A DNA stretch of 64,000 nucleotides, taken from positions 2,852,001 to 2,916,000 of the forward strand of contig OY761615.1 in NCBI GenBank assembly GCA_963664845.1, read 5' to 3'. The position numbers and the translations under genes are program-made. Shown piece after piece: positions 54,889 through 63,383 of the stretch. This DNA comes from CAIYTF01 sp963664845. Lineage in GTDB: Bacteria > Bacteroidota > Ignavibacteria > Ignavibacteriales > Ignavibacteriaceae. The notes beneath the pieces are model-generated. The model was not told the DNA's origin. It was given only the letters and a program-made list of their open reading frames with translations, and searched no databases. Numbering within the stretch: the stretch's first letter is position 1; each line of letters begins with the position of its first letter.

Positions 54889-55794
54889 CTATTTCATCAC
54901 CACCCCCACAATCGCATCCCTCACATCCACCAGCGAGGTGATCCTATTGCGCAGTTCTACGGCGTGTTTGCCGGCTGCAATTGCCAAGGCGGGATTCAAC
55001 GTGTGCTGCTTTATCGAAACGTCTTCCAGATTGCCGTGATCGGCAACAAGAAACACGGTCATATCTTCGGGTATACCCGAAAACAATGCATTCAGAAAAC
55101 GGTCAAGGTTGTGCAGGATGGTGGTGAACTCATCTGCAATTCTGCCATGCCCCAGATAGTCCGTTAAAAAATATTCATATAGCGTGTAATCATTTTCGCC
55201 GGCCAGCCGCAACAGCCGGCGTGCCGCTGCCTCGGGACGTATCACGGGGAGCTTATAGTTCAATTTACGGTTCCACCGCTCGTTGGTTATTTCCGCCGTT
55301 ATCGCCTTTGCCCTTCTGACGTCTGTGGATGAATGCAGACGGAATCCCGCGGACAAATAGGCAAGAGACGTTACGTTCTTGCGGTCTTTGCCGCTTTTCA
55401 AATAATCAAAGAACACTTTTGGATAGGCGTTTGCGAACAGAACCTTTTTGCCTTTGTCGTGCAACACTTTGAAAATATTTTGTTCTTTGATCAGGGGCAC
55501 TAGCGTTGAATACGGAAACGGTCCAAAATGTTTGCCAATAAACTGTGATGCGTTGAAACCGCAAAAAATGGTCGTTTGCCCCGTGCCGCTTTGCGGAATT
55601 CCTTCAACACCAAGCAGTGCATCAACCGGGAACAGGTATTTGTTCCCCGATTGCAGATTGGGGCTCTCAAGCGAAGGCAGTGCTCCAAAATGATTGGTAA
55701 AGGTGTTGAACCCGTGTGCAAAGAACGGGTTGCTTGCCGGGTCCGGCTTCCCTATTCCCACGCCATCAATAAAAAGCATTAAAACTTTTGCCAT
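54889..55794 (-). CDS. Alkaline-phosphatase-superfamily metalloenzyme
   Basis: The 301-residue protein shows superfamily metal-site motifs: Asp10 in LFIDGVGIG, a nucleophile region SGTGQTT (69-75), and ADHGNLEDV-KQHTLNPA near the end (about 250-270). The family includes phosphopentomutase and cofactor-independent phosphoglycerate mutase. The substrate cannot be told; length and motif spacing fit a small metalloenzyme often found in Bacteroidota. It starts four bases after dtd and is the last gene of prmC-dtd-this. Confidence 0.8.
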   Translation of the reverse strand: MAKVLMLFIDGVGIGKPDPASNPFFAHGFNTFTNHFGALPSLESPNLQSGNKYLFPVDALLGVEGIPQSGTGQTTIFCGFNASQFIGKHFGPFPYSTLVPLIKEQNIFKVLHDKGKKVLFANAYPKVFFDYLKSGKDRKNVTSLAYLSAGFRLHSSTDVRRAKAITAEITNERWNRKLNYKLPVIRPEAAARRLLRLAGENDYTLYEYFLTDYLGHGRIADEFTTILHNLDRFLNALFSGIPEDMTVFLVADHGNLEDVSIKQHTLNPALAIAAGKHAVELRNRITSLVDVRDAIVGVVMK

Positions 55795-55798
55795 GTGG

Positions 55799-56254
55799 CT
55801 AAGCCTGCTTGCTGTCGATGATTATGGTCACAGGTCCGTCGTTTATGATCTTAACCTGCATCATGGCGCCAAACAGTCCGGCCTTAACTTTTTCGTAGCC
55901 AATATTTTCCCGGAGTCTAGCTATGAAAGCCTCATAAAGCGGAATTGCTTCTTTTGGCTGGGCTGCAAGCGAAAAACTGGGGCGGTTGCCGCGTTGCGCA
56001 TCGCCATACAGAGTAAATTGTGAAATGAGAAGGATCTCGCCGTCCGTATCAGTGAGCGAATTATTCATCTTGCCGCTCTCATCTTCAAAAACTCGAAGAT
56101 TGGTGCATTTATCGGCAAGAAAATTCACATCCGCCAGGGTGTCTCCCTGTTTAATGGCCAGCAGTATCACAAAACCCGGACCGGTTTCTTCATAATGATA
56201 GGGTTCTGCAACATAAACACTGCCCTCTGTCACTCGTTGAATTACTACTCTCAT
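55799..56254 (-). CDS. dtd: D-aminoacyl-tRNA deacylase
   Basis: The 151-residue protein has the conserved SQFTLYGDAQRGNRPSF and the C-terminal NDGPVTI motif that hold the substrate. It removes D-amino acids wrongly attached to tRNA. It overlaps prmC by four bases and is followed by the phosphatase-superfamily gene after four bases. Confidence 0.95.
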   Translation of the reverse strand: MRVVIQRVTEGSVYVAEPYHYEETGPGFVILLAIKQGDTLADVNFLADKCTNLRVFEDESGKMNNSLTDTDGEILLISQFTLYGDAQRGNRPSFSLAAQPKEAIPLYEAFIARLRENIGYEKVKAGLFGAMMQVKIINDGPVTIIIDSKQA

Positions 56255-57105
56255 GGTTTTCTTCCTTGAATCACTCTGTCTATAGCTTCATAATCTTTAT
56301 AGATGATCACGTCGGTAAAATTATTGCTGATCATTATCTCCCTGATTTGTTCAGACTGGTCTTTGCCCATTTCAAAAAACAACAGGCCATTGCTCTTTAA
56401 CAGTTCAGCGCTCTTTGCCGCTATTAACCGGTAAAACGAATATCCGTCATCCGAATCCGTTATTGCAAAGGAAGGCTCATGCTTAACAATTTCTTCCTGC
56501 AGCGTAACATATTCCTCTTTGCTGACATAGGGAGGATTAGATACAATTATATCGTAGTTGTTTTGTAATCTGGCGCTTCCGTCTTTTATGTCGGCCTGGA
56601 TAAAGGAAATACGTTCGTGCACTGAATTTTTCTCTGCATTCTCTTTTGCCAATGCAATTGCATCAACGCTGATATCCAGCGCATCCAGTGTTGCGGATGA
56701 AAGATGTTTGGCTATGCAGACGGCAATAATTCCTGAGCCGCATCCGATATCAAGTATGGACGGATTTTCCAACAGTTTTCCTGCATCCAGACATTTTTCC
56801 ACAAGAAGCTCTGTTTCCGGGCGTGGAATGAGAGCCGCCGGCGTAATGTTGAAGGGCAGACCATAAAATTCCACTTCACCCAAAAGATATTGCAGGGGCA
56901 CCCGTTCGCCGCGCTTCCTTAGTAATTCCCGCATGGTGGTCAGTTCTGTTTCCTGTATCGGCTTGTCGAACATAAGATAGAGATCCAGCCTTTTACAGGA
57001 CAGAACGTGTGCCAGCAGCAGTTCGGCATTCAACCGGGCCGATTCAATATTCTTTTTTTCGAAGTACTCGGCTGATAGTTTGATCAGTTCTAAAACGGTG
57101 TGCAT
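56251..57105 (-). CDS. prmC: Release factor glutamine methyltransferase
   Basis: The 284-residue protein has an N-terminal helical domain (about 1-75), the SAM-binding DIGCGSGIIAV (119-129) and the active-site NPPYVS at 190-195. It methylates the Gln of the GGQ motif in RF1 and RF2. It heads a leftward three-gene run with dtd. The gene start is at ATG 57105 in a region without a clear alternative. Confidence 0.94.
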   Translation of the reverse strand: MHTVLELIKLSAEYFEKKNIESARLNAELLLAHVLSCKRLDLYLMFDKPIQETELTTMRELLRKRGERVPLQYLLGEVEFYGLPFNITPAALIPRPETELLVEKCLDAGKLLENPSILDIGCGSGIIAVCIAKHLSSATLDALDISVDAIALAKENAEKNSVHERISFIQADIKDGSARLQNNYDIIVSNPPYVSKEEYVTLQEEIVKHEPSFAITDSDDGYSFYRLIAAKSAELLKSNGLLFFEMGKDQSEQIREIMISNNFTDVIIYKDYEAIDRVIQGRKP

Positions 57106-57337
57106 AAATTCGTATTGCTGATATTTTCTGTTAATTCGTTATTCATTAAAAACCGGATCATTATTCTGATTTGCAAAGGCATCATTGCCCTCAGAGATAT
57201 CGATCTCAGTAGTCACCTGTTCTTAAGGTAAGAGATACCGCTGTATCTCTCATGCCAACACACAATCCACAAAATGGATATATCTAATATAAAAAAATCG
57301 TAAATTGCCATCTCAAAATAAAACAGCATTCGTGTTA

Positions 57338-58393
57338 ATGACAGCCCTAAATTCCGATAAGATCCGCAAAATACTGTTAATAAAGCTCAAAGGCATTGGA
57401 GACGTGGTGCTCTCAACTATTGTTTTCGATTCCCTCCGTGCTGCATTTCCCCTTGCAAAAATAGACTATCTTACTGAACCACCAAGCGGACCATTGCTGG
57501 AACCCATTCCTTTTATCAATAAAGTCATTCTTTTCAGGAAAAAGGACCCTTTGGGTTCCCTGAAACTGATCTGGGAAGTAATTTCCGGAGGCTACGACCT
57601 GGTTCTTGACATGTATGCCAATCCGCGGACTGCATTGGTAACTTTTTTGAGCGGAGCCAAATATAGGGCAGGCTTCCCCTATCGCGGAAGAGCGTATGCC
57701 TATAATCTTCCTGGTCCGGTTGAGCGCGGAGGAATGCATGCGGCACTTCTTCATATTGAGTTGCTTAAATATATGGGCGTTCCCATTGGCAGGCAAAATC
57801 TATTCTTCGGATTAACGGAGAAGGATGTTGCTTTTGCGGACGGCTTCTTCTCGAAATATTTTTCGGGCAACCAGCCGGTTTTGGCAATAAGCCCAAGCGG
57901 CGGTTGGGAGTCAAAAAAATGTCCGCCGGATAGATTCATTGAATTTGCCGTTGAGATACTTCATTCTTATGTGATGAAAGTTTTGGTGGTTTGGGGTCCG
58001 GGTGACAGGGAAGATGCAGAACAAATTGCCGGCGCATTGGGAGAAAAGGCTGTGCTGGCTCCGGCATCGTCCATCCGGGAAATGGGTGCTCTTATGCGGC
58101 GATGCACCGCGGTGCTGGCAAACGACAGCGGCCCCATGCATATAGCCGCAGCCCTGGACGTGCCTGTCTTGAGCATTCATGGCCCTACCATTCCGCAATA
58201 TCAGGGAGCATTTGGAGACAAGAATCTTTTTGTCAGGCTTGATGAGTTGGACTGCATTGGCTGTAATCTGCTGGTGTGCCCAATTGAGCACCAATGTTTT
58301 CGTGACTTGCCCGCTACCCGTGTCCTTAAGAAATTTACTGAACTTGTTTTCATTAATAATCTGAATATACCTGAACATGAAAAAAAAGCTTGA
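57338..58393 (+). CDS. Glycosyltransferase family 9 (heptosyltransferase-like)
   Basis: The ATG at 57338 is chosen; an upstream TTG at 57305 would add 11 residues without family character. The protein has ILLIKLKGIGDVVLSTIVFD, the second-domain SPSGGWESKKCPPDRF and the late motif NDSGPMHIAAALDVP. This is the full GT9 pattern, with about 350 residues. Likely role: adding a heptose-type sugar to lipopolysaccharide or a related glycan. It overlaps the next GT9 gene by 17 bases, so the two form an operon and probably act in sequence. Confidence 0.85.
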   Translation: MTALNSDKIRKILLIKLKGIGDVVLSTIVFDSLRAAFPLAKIDYLTEPPSGPLLEPIPFINKVILFRKKDPLGSLKLIWEVISGGYDLVLDMYANPRTALVTFLSGAKYRAGFPYRGRAYAYNLPGPVERGGMHAALLHIELLKYMGVPIGRQNLFFGLTEKDVAFADGFFSKYFSGNQPVLAISPSGGWESKKCPPDRFIEFAVEILHSYVMKVLVVWGPGDREDAEQIAGALGEKAVLAPASSIREMGALMRRCTAVLANDSGPMHIAAALDVPVLSIHGPTIPQYQGAFGDKNLFVRLDELDCIGCNLLVCPIEHQCFRDLPATRVLKKFTELVFINNLNIPEHEKKA

Positions 58394-59441
58394 GGTCTTC
58401 TTCAAAAATATTCTTTTAAAACTGCTTGTCGGTTTTACTGCGAAGAATGCCGACGTACCACTTCCGGTAATCACTCCACAAACCAAGGTACTGTTCATCC
58501 GGTTGAACCGGATTGGAGATGCACTGGTTACAACTCCATTAATCGATCAGGTGTGGCGGGAAACGCAGTGCGTGGTTGACATTTTGGCTGATCGGAAGAA
58601 TTTCTTTGTGTTCGAGAATATGCCGGCCAAACAGAATCTCTATATCTATCTCAAAGGATTGAAGCCGCTGCGTGAACTGGTTCGGAAACTGAACGAACGC
58701 GAATATGACATCATTGTGGATACGCACGATGATGTGTCATTTACTGCGAGCCTGATTGTCCGGTTACTCAAGGCACCATATAAATTCGCACTGCGTAAAG
58801 CGAATGCAAATCTGTTTACGCACACTATTGATAAACCGGATCCTGCTAAAGTGCACGTTGTAGAACGGGTGTTGCAGTTCGCACCGCTTTTTGGGCTTAC
58901 ACCGGATTTTGAAAAAGCACGGGTTGTGTATGAACCATTACCGGTATCAAAGCAAAAAGTTGCTGACTTCATTGAAAAACGCTTCCCGGGAAAACCGTTC
59001 ATTCTGGGTGTAAATATATCAGCAGGAAGTGATGCCCGCTATTGGGGAACCGAACGCTACCGTAAACTTGTACTGGACCTGCAAAAGGAAAATGTGGAAA
59101 TCCTGTTGCTTTCCACGACGCGCGATCTGAAAAACGCGTTTCGTATTTATGAAGACCGCGATAGAATATTTTATACGCCAAAGTTCGATGAGTTCGCTGC
59201 TATCATGGAACACATTGATCTGCTTTTTTCTCCGGACACATCAACAGTTCATCTTGCGTCCATTTATATGGTGCCGGTGTTTGGGCTTTATGTTCAGTTT
59301 AACACTACTGATATGATCTGGTCGCCCTATGGCTCCGATTTTGATGCCGTTATTACAAAGGAACCCAACCTGCTGAATATGAGCTATGAAAAAGTGTTTC
59401 CCAGGTTTCTGGCTTTTCTAAACAAATTCAGGAACAGGTAA
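58377..59441 (+). CDS. Glycosyltransferase family 9, second of the pair
   Basis: The 354-residue protein has a 35-residue N-terminal extension (MKKKLEVFFKNILLK), then VLFIRLNRIGDALVTTPLID. The second domain has VNISAGSDARYWGTERYRK and FSPDTSTVHLAS. It overlaps the previous GT9 gene by 17 bases and may follow it in a pathway. Its second-domain motif is less canonical than that of its neighbour. Confidence 0.85.
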   Translation: MKKKLEVFFKNILLKLLVGFTAKNADVPLPVITPQTKVLFIRLNRIGDALVTTPLIDQVWRETQCVVDILADRKNFFVFENMPAKQNLYIYLKGLKPLRELVRKLNEREYDIIVDTHDDVSFTASLIVRLLKAPYKFALRKANANLFTHTIDKPDPAKVHVVERVLQFAPLFGLTPDFEKARVVYEPLPVSKQKVADFIEKRFPGKPFILGVNISAGSDARYWGTERYRKLVLDLQKENVEILLLSTTRDLKNAFRIYEDRDRIFYTPKFDEFAAIMEHIDLLFSPDTSTVHLASIYMVPVFGLYVQFNTTDMIWSPYGSDFDAVITKEPNLLNMSYEKVFPRFLAFLNKFRNR

Positions 59442-60065
59442 CGGATTTAGGAGCCGTCCAAACTTCTCTCGAACATCATTGCCAACTGCATGGACAGCCT
59501 ATGGTTGGTACTATTTAAGCCTAACCTGCCCAAGCTTGGACCAATAAAGACGCTCCTTCCAGGGTGGGTTCGATTTTGCGCCTTATCCATTATTCTGCCA
59601 TTTCTGGTTATAATATTCTTGATTTGACTCTAAAGGCGGTTAGAGTAATTATGCCTTAACCGAAGAGGCCAAAGATGCGCCAGACAACTTCTGTTGCAAC
59701 CAAAATCGCTGGAGAAAAACTGAATCTTTGGTCGCTGCCCCTTTCTCAACACCTGTATAATATTAGCCAAACCAACTCGTTTACTCGTGGGCAAACCCCT
59801 CTGTCTAGGCTGAATTCCCTTTTATCCCTCAGCACTTTTGCTTCACCTGCCCCCATGTTCTGTATCTGTCGCCTGTGTTTAATTTAATCCATTGTAAAAC
59901 AATAGGTTAAGGGGATACGGTATATGGGTTTCTGCCATTAAAATTCAGCTTAACCAAGGTGAAATTTACTTAAAAACGCCCGTTTTTCTCTCCTTTCACT
60001 AGTCTGAAAAACAATGGCACATTCATTGCAATATACTTCGCAGAAATAATAATGATTGAGAGCTC
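59442..60065. repeat. Intergenic region with a copy of a dispersed repeat
   Basis: The segment 59581-59635 matches 34944-34998 at 48 of 55 positions by my count. It is preceded in both places by an AGGGT-GGTT motif. No gene is supported; a 70-codon frame at 59675-59887 lacks features. Confidence 0.55.
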
Positions 60066-60605
60066 ATGGACGAAAAAATTGATACCCGAGAGGGATCGGA
60101 AAGTAAAAAGGGCGGAATGAATGTCAAAGTGTTCATTATTGGGCTGCCTCTTTTTATAATCCAGTTGGTTGTGGTTTATTTTATTACGGGCAACTTCCTG
60201 TTGAACCGTTTTGAAAGCAAAGCAGCTGAAGGCACTAAAAATGCTGCCGGAGAAAAATCCGAGAAACATGGAGAAGCAAAAAAAGACGGGTCTTCTGAAC
60301 CGGGAAAATTCTTCTTCACGGTTGATGATGTGATCATTAATCCTGCCGGGACCAACGGACAACGGCTTATGCTGGTTTCCGTAGGTTTTGGCGTTCAAAC
60401 CGAAGAGGAAGTTAAAAGACTCAAAGAAAAGGAAGTTTTGGTAAAAGATATAGTACTCTCCACATTGGGAAGTAAAACCTTAACAGATCTGAGTGCCTTG
60501 AATGCAAAAGACACTTTAAAGGTTCAGCTTGCCCACATTCTCGCCGAACGTATGCCTGAGCCCCCTATCAGCAGTGTTCAATTCAGCAAATACATTATCC
60601 AATAA
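60066..60605 (+). CDS. fliL: Flagellar basal-body-associated protein FliL
   Basis: The 179-residue protein has a short cytoplasmic N-terminus, one membrane segment (about 22-44: VFIIGLPLFIIQLVVVYFI), a Lys/Glu-rich linker and a periplasmic FliL domain (KFFFTVDDVIINPAGTNGQR) ending VQFSKYIIQ. FliL stabilises the stator and motor. It heads fliL-M-N-O-P-Q-R, a common flagellar order. Confidence 0.9.
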   Translation: MDEKIDTREGSESKKGGMNVKVFIIGLPLFIIQLVVVYFITGNFLLNRFESKAAEGTKNAAGEKSEKHGEAKKDGSSEPGKFFFTVDDVIINPAGTNGQRLMLVSVGFGVQTEEEVKRLKEKEVLVKDIVLSTLGSKTLTDLSALNAKDTLKVQLAHILAERMPEPPISSVQFSKYIIQ

Positions 60606-60614
60606 GCAATATCC

Positions 60615-61592
60615 ATGGCAGAAGTACTCTCTCAACAGGAAATAGATCAGCTACTCAATAACATCAAAACCGGTGGTGAACAGTCACACCCAAGCGGTCA
60701 GGAAAAAGAAGCGGTACCCTATGATTTCCGGCTTCCCAACCGTATTTCGAAAAACCAGTTGCGCACCATTCGCAACATTCACGAGAATTTTGCTGAAAGC
60801 TTAAGCTCGTACCTGATGACCAAGCTGCAGTCGATCATTAATATCAACGTCATTTCTGTTGATCAGATATACTATTCAGAATACGTTCTCTCTGTATCGA
60901 ACCCGGCGTGCCTTTTCCTTTTCGATGTGCGGGGAAGTGATATTAAGGCAATTCTTGAATTGAGCACCGAGCTTGCCTTCACCCTTATCGACCGCCTGTT
61001 GGGCGGCAGCGGCAAAGGAACCAAGCAGGCAAAAGTAATAACGCCAATTGAGCAGAAAGTGCTGATGGTGTTTGTGGAAAAAGTTATGCAGGAACTTAAA
61101 AAAGCATGGCAGATTATCGGCATCTATGATTTTGAGCTCGAACGGTTCGAGTCCGATATTGACTTTGCACAAATTACCTCACAATCTGAAAGCGTACTGA
61201 TCATTTCATTTGAAATATTCGTGGGCGAACAGGCGTTCCTCATGAACCTTTGTTTTGCCACGTTTGCATTTGACACTATCCTGTCAAAGTTGAGTTCACA
61301 AAATTTTGCCACTATTCGTCCGGTAAAATATAATGGAACAACGGCAAAGAACATTCTGATGAATCATCTCCGTAACACCGATTTGGGCGTCCGTGCTGAA
61401 TTTGGAAAAGCTGTCATCAGCATGAAAGAGTTGATGCAACTGCGATTAGGGGATGTAATACTGATGAACAAGAAAGTCGGTGACGAGATCACCGTTAGCG
61501 TGGAGGACAAACTTTTGTTCCTCGGCCAGCCCGGTTCCGTGAATGGACACAAGGGAGTTAAAATTACCAACAGAATTGAAGAAAAAGATTAG
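60615..61592 (+). CDS. fliM: Flagellar motor switch protein FliM
   Basis: The 325-residue protein begins AEVLSQQEIDQLLNNI, the CheY-P-binding segment, and has the middle domain (YDFRLPNRISKNQLRTIRNI) and the C-terminal SpoA domain (VEDKLLFLGQPG). It forms the C-ring, which sets rotation direction and torque. It lies nine bases after fliL. Confidence 0.95.
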   Translation: MAEVLSQQEIDQLLNNIKTGGEQSHPSGQEKEAVPYDFRLPNRISKNQLRTIRNIHENFAESLSSYLMTKLQSIININVISVDQIYYSEYVLSVSNPACLFLFDVRGSDIKAILELSTELAFTLIDRLLGGSGKGTKQAKVITPIEQKVLMVFVEKVMQELKKAWQIIGIYDFELERFESDIDFAQITSQSESVLIISFEIFVGEQAFLMNLCFATFAFDTILSKLSSQNFATIRPVKYNGTTAKNILMNHLRNTDLGVRAEFGKAVISMKELMQLRLGDVILMNKKVGDEITVSVEDKLLFLGQPGSVNGHKGVKITNRIEEKD

Positions 61593-61613
61593 CCCTAAAG
61601 GAGCTTTAGTAGT

Positions 61614-62003
61614 ATGGCAAACATTGAAAATGATTTAGGAAACGATTTGGACCAGCCTTTGGATGATAATGGCGCAGCACAATATTCCGGCGGATCAGCC
61701 GGTTTTCCGCAATTTGACGAATCTTCCCGCCGGGTGCCGGTAACCGATGATAAAATAGAATTTTTAAAGGATCTGCATCTTAATGTGTTCATCGAATTGG
61801 GCCGTACAAAAATGCAGATTAAAGACATTTTGGAACTGGAACGCGGCTATGTGATCGAACTGGATAAACTGGCCAGTGAGCCTGTTGATGTTTTTGTGAA
61901 CAATAAAAAAATTGCAGAAGGCGAAGTGGTTGTTATCGACAAACATTTTGGTATTCGTATAACCAACCTCATCGAAGCAAGCGAACGCTTGAAAGGTTTC
62001 TAG
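61614..62003 (+). CDS. fliN: Flagellar motor switch protein FliN
   Basis: The 129-residue protein has an acidic linker (1-45) and the SpoA/FliN domain: LNVFIELGRTKMQIKDILEL, GYVIELDKLASEPVDVFVNN, VVIDKHFGIRIT. It completes the C-ring with FliM. AAAGGAGC precedes the ATG. It is 22 bases after fliM. Confidence 0.94.
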   Translation: MANIENDLGNDLDQPLDDNGAAQYSGGSAGFPQFDESSRRVPVTDDKIEFLKDLHLNVFIELGRTKMQIKDILELERGYVIELDKLASEPVDVFVNNKKIAEGEVVVIDKHFGIRITNLIEASERLKGF

Positions 62004-62005
62004 GC

Positions 62006-62341
62006 ATGATTACCGCATGGGATGTTGTTCGTTTATTGTTCTATCTGGGCTTGTTGATGGGCATCATGTATGGAATGTTGTATCTTTTGCGCAAATATGT
62101 CTATCGCTCCCAAAACGCAGTCGGTTCAAACCTGAATATGAAGGTTCTGTCAACACAGATGATCATGCCCAAAAAATTCATCTCTGCCGTTAAGATTGAA
62201 AACCATGTATACATTCTTGGCATCACCGATCTTTCCTTTACACTGCTCGATAAGTCAGAGGCTCCTGCTGAATTGGCAGAAGATAAACCGCTTGAGGATT
62301 CAGTGCTGGCCCGTTTAAGAAAAAGTATAAAAATTTCATGA
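62006..62341 (+). CDS. fliO: FliO-like flagellar biosynthesis protein
   Basis: The 111-residue protein has one N-terminal membrane segment (VVRLLFYLGLLMGIMYGMLYL) and a small soluble domain with KVLSTQMIMPKKFISAV and YILGITDLSFTLL, the pattern of the short FliO. It helps assemble FliP. It starts three bases after fliN and overlaps fliP by four bases. Confidence 0.8.
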   Translation: MITAWDVVRLLFYLGLLMGIMYGMLYLLRKYVYRSQNAVGSNLNMKVLSTQMIMPKKFISAVKIENHVYILGITDLSFTLLDKSEAPAELAEDKPLEDSVLARLRKSIKIS

Positions 62342-63099
62342 ATAAATCCCTTCTGATAGTTCTTTTTGCCTCCCTCTTTTTGCTCATTTCGGCAAACAGC
62401 TACGCGCAGTCAGCGCAAAATATTGTTCTTCCCAAGATCGGTGTTAATGTCGGGACATCCGAAAATCCGAACGACGTCGCAAGCACTATTCAATTGCTCT
62501 TGCTGTTAACCGTTCTATCCCTGGCACCCTCGCTGCTTATCATGACTACCAGTTATCTGCGGATAATAGTAGTCCTAAACTTTCTGAAAAATGCTCTGGG
62601 AACGGGACAAATGCCGCCAAACCAGCTCCTTGCCGGCATGGCGCTGTTTATTACGTTTTTTATCATGACGCCAACGTGGACAAGAGTTAACAACGACGCG
62701 CTGAAACCCTATTTTGACAAGAAGATCACCATGGACAGCGCCTATACGAAAGGCATCCGCCCGGTACGCGAGTTTATGTTCAGACAGGTGCGGGATGCCG
62801 ATCTGGAATTGTTCATCAGCATTGCCAATATGACCCGGCCGGCAAACAAAGAAGATTTGCCAACACACATTTTAATTCCGGCTTATATTATCAGTGAACT
62901 TCGGGCTGCCTTCATCATCGGCTTTTTCCTGTTTATTCCGTTTCTGGTTGTCGATATGATTGTTTCCAGCATCCTCATGTCAATGGGTATGATGATGCTG
63001 CCTCCTATGATGGTGTCGTTACCGTTTAAAATACTTCTGTTCGTCCTTGTTGACGGATGGGCTTTGGTTATCGGATCTTTAGTAAGGAGTTTTCAATAA
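62338..63099 (+). CDS. fliP: Flagellar export apparatus protein FliP
   Basis: The 253-residue protein has a signal sequence (ending YAQSA), the SLAPSLLIMTTSYLRIIVVL motif, LGTGQMPPNQLLAGMALF and the late MGMMMLPPMMVSLPFKI. These are all hallmarks of FliP in the type III export gate. It overlaps fliO by four bases. Confidence 0.96.
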   Translation: MNKSLLIVLFASLFLLISANSYAQSAQNIVLPKIGVNVGTSENPNDVASTIQLLLLLTVLSLAPSLLIMTTSYLRIIVVLNFLKNALGTGQMPPNQLLAGMALFITFFIMTPTWTRVNNDALKPYFDKKITMDSAYTKGIRPVREFMFRQVRDADLELFISIANMTRPANKEDLPTHILIPAYIISELRAAFIIGFFLFIPFLVVDMIVSSILMSMGMMMLPPMMVSLPFKILLFVLVDGWALVIGSLVRSFQ

Positions 63100-63368
63100 T
63101 GACCGTTGAATTAATTACCCAAATTCTCACTGATGTATTTCTCACAACCATGCTGATCCTGCTTCCCATTTTGGGAGCCTCGCTAATCATCGGTATCCTG
63201 ATCTCAATTTTTCAGGCTGCAACCTCCATTCAGGAAATGACCTTAACCTTTGTGCCCAAGATCGTTATTACCTCGGTTGTGGTCATTGTGATGCTTCCGT
63301 TCATTGCTGAAAAACTCATCAGTTTGACGACACGCCTGTTTAACCAGTTCGGTTCAGTATTAAGATAA
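63099..63368 (+). CDS. fliQ: Flagellar export apparatus protein FliQ
   Basis: The 89-residue protein starts at ATG 63099, overlapping the last base of the fliP stop codon (TAATG), with AAGGAG about 10 bases upstream. It has two membrane segments and the FliQ pattern TTMLILLPILGASLIIGILI, FQAATSIQEMTLTFVPK. A longer in-frame start at 63057 would lie inside fliP and is not preferred. Confidence 0.94.
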   Translation: MTVELITQILTDVFLTTMLILLPILGASLIIGILISIFQAATSIQEMTLTFVPKIVITSVVVIVMLPFIAEKLISLTTRLFNQFGSVLR

Positions 63369-63383
63369 GCCGCTAAAAGCACC

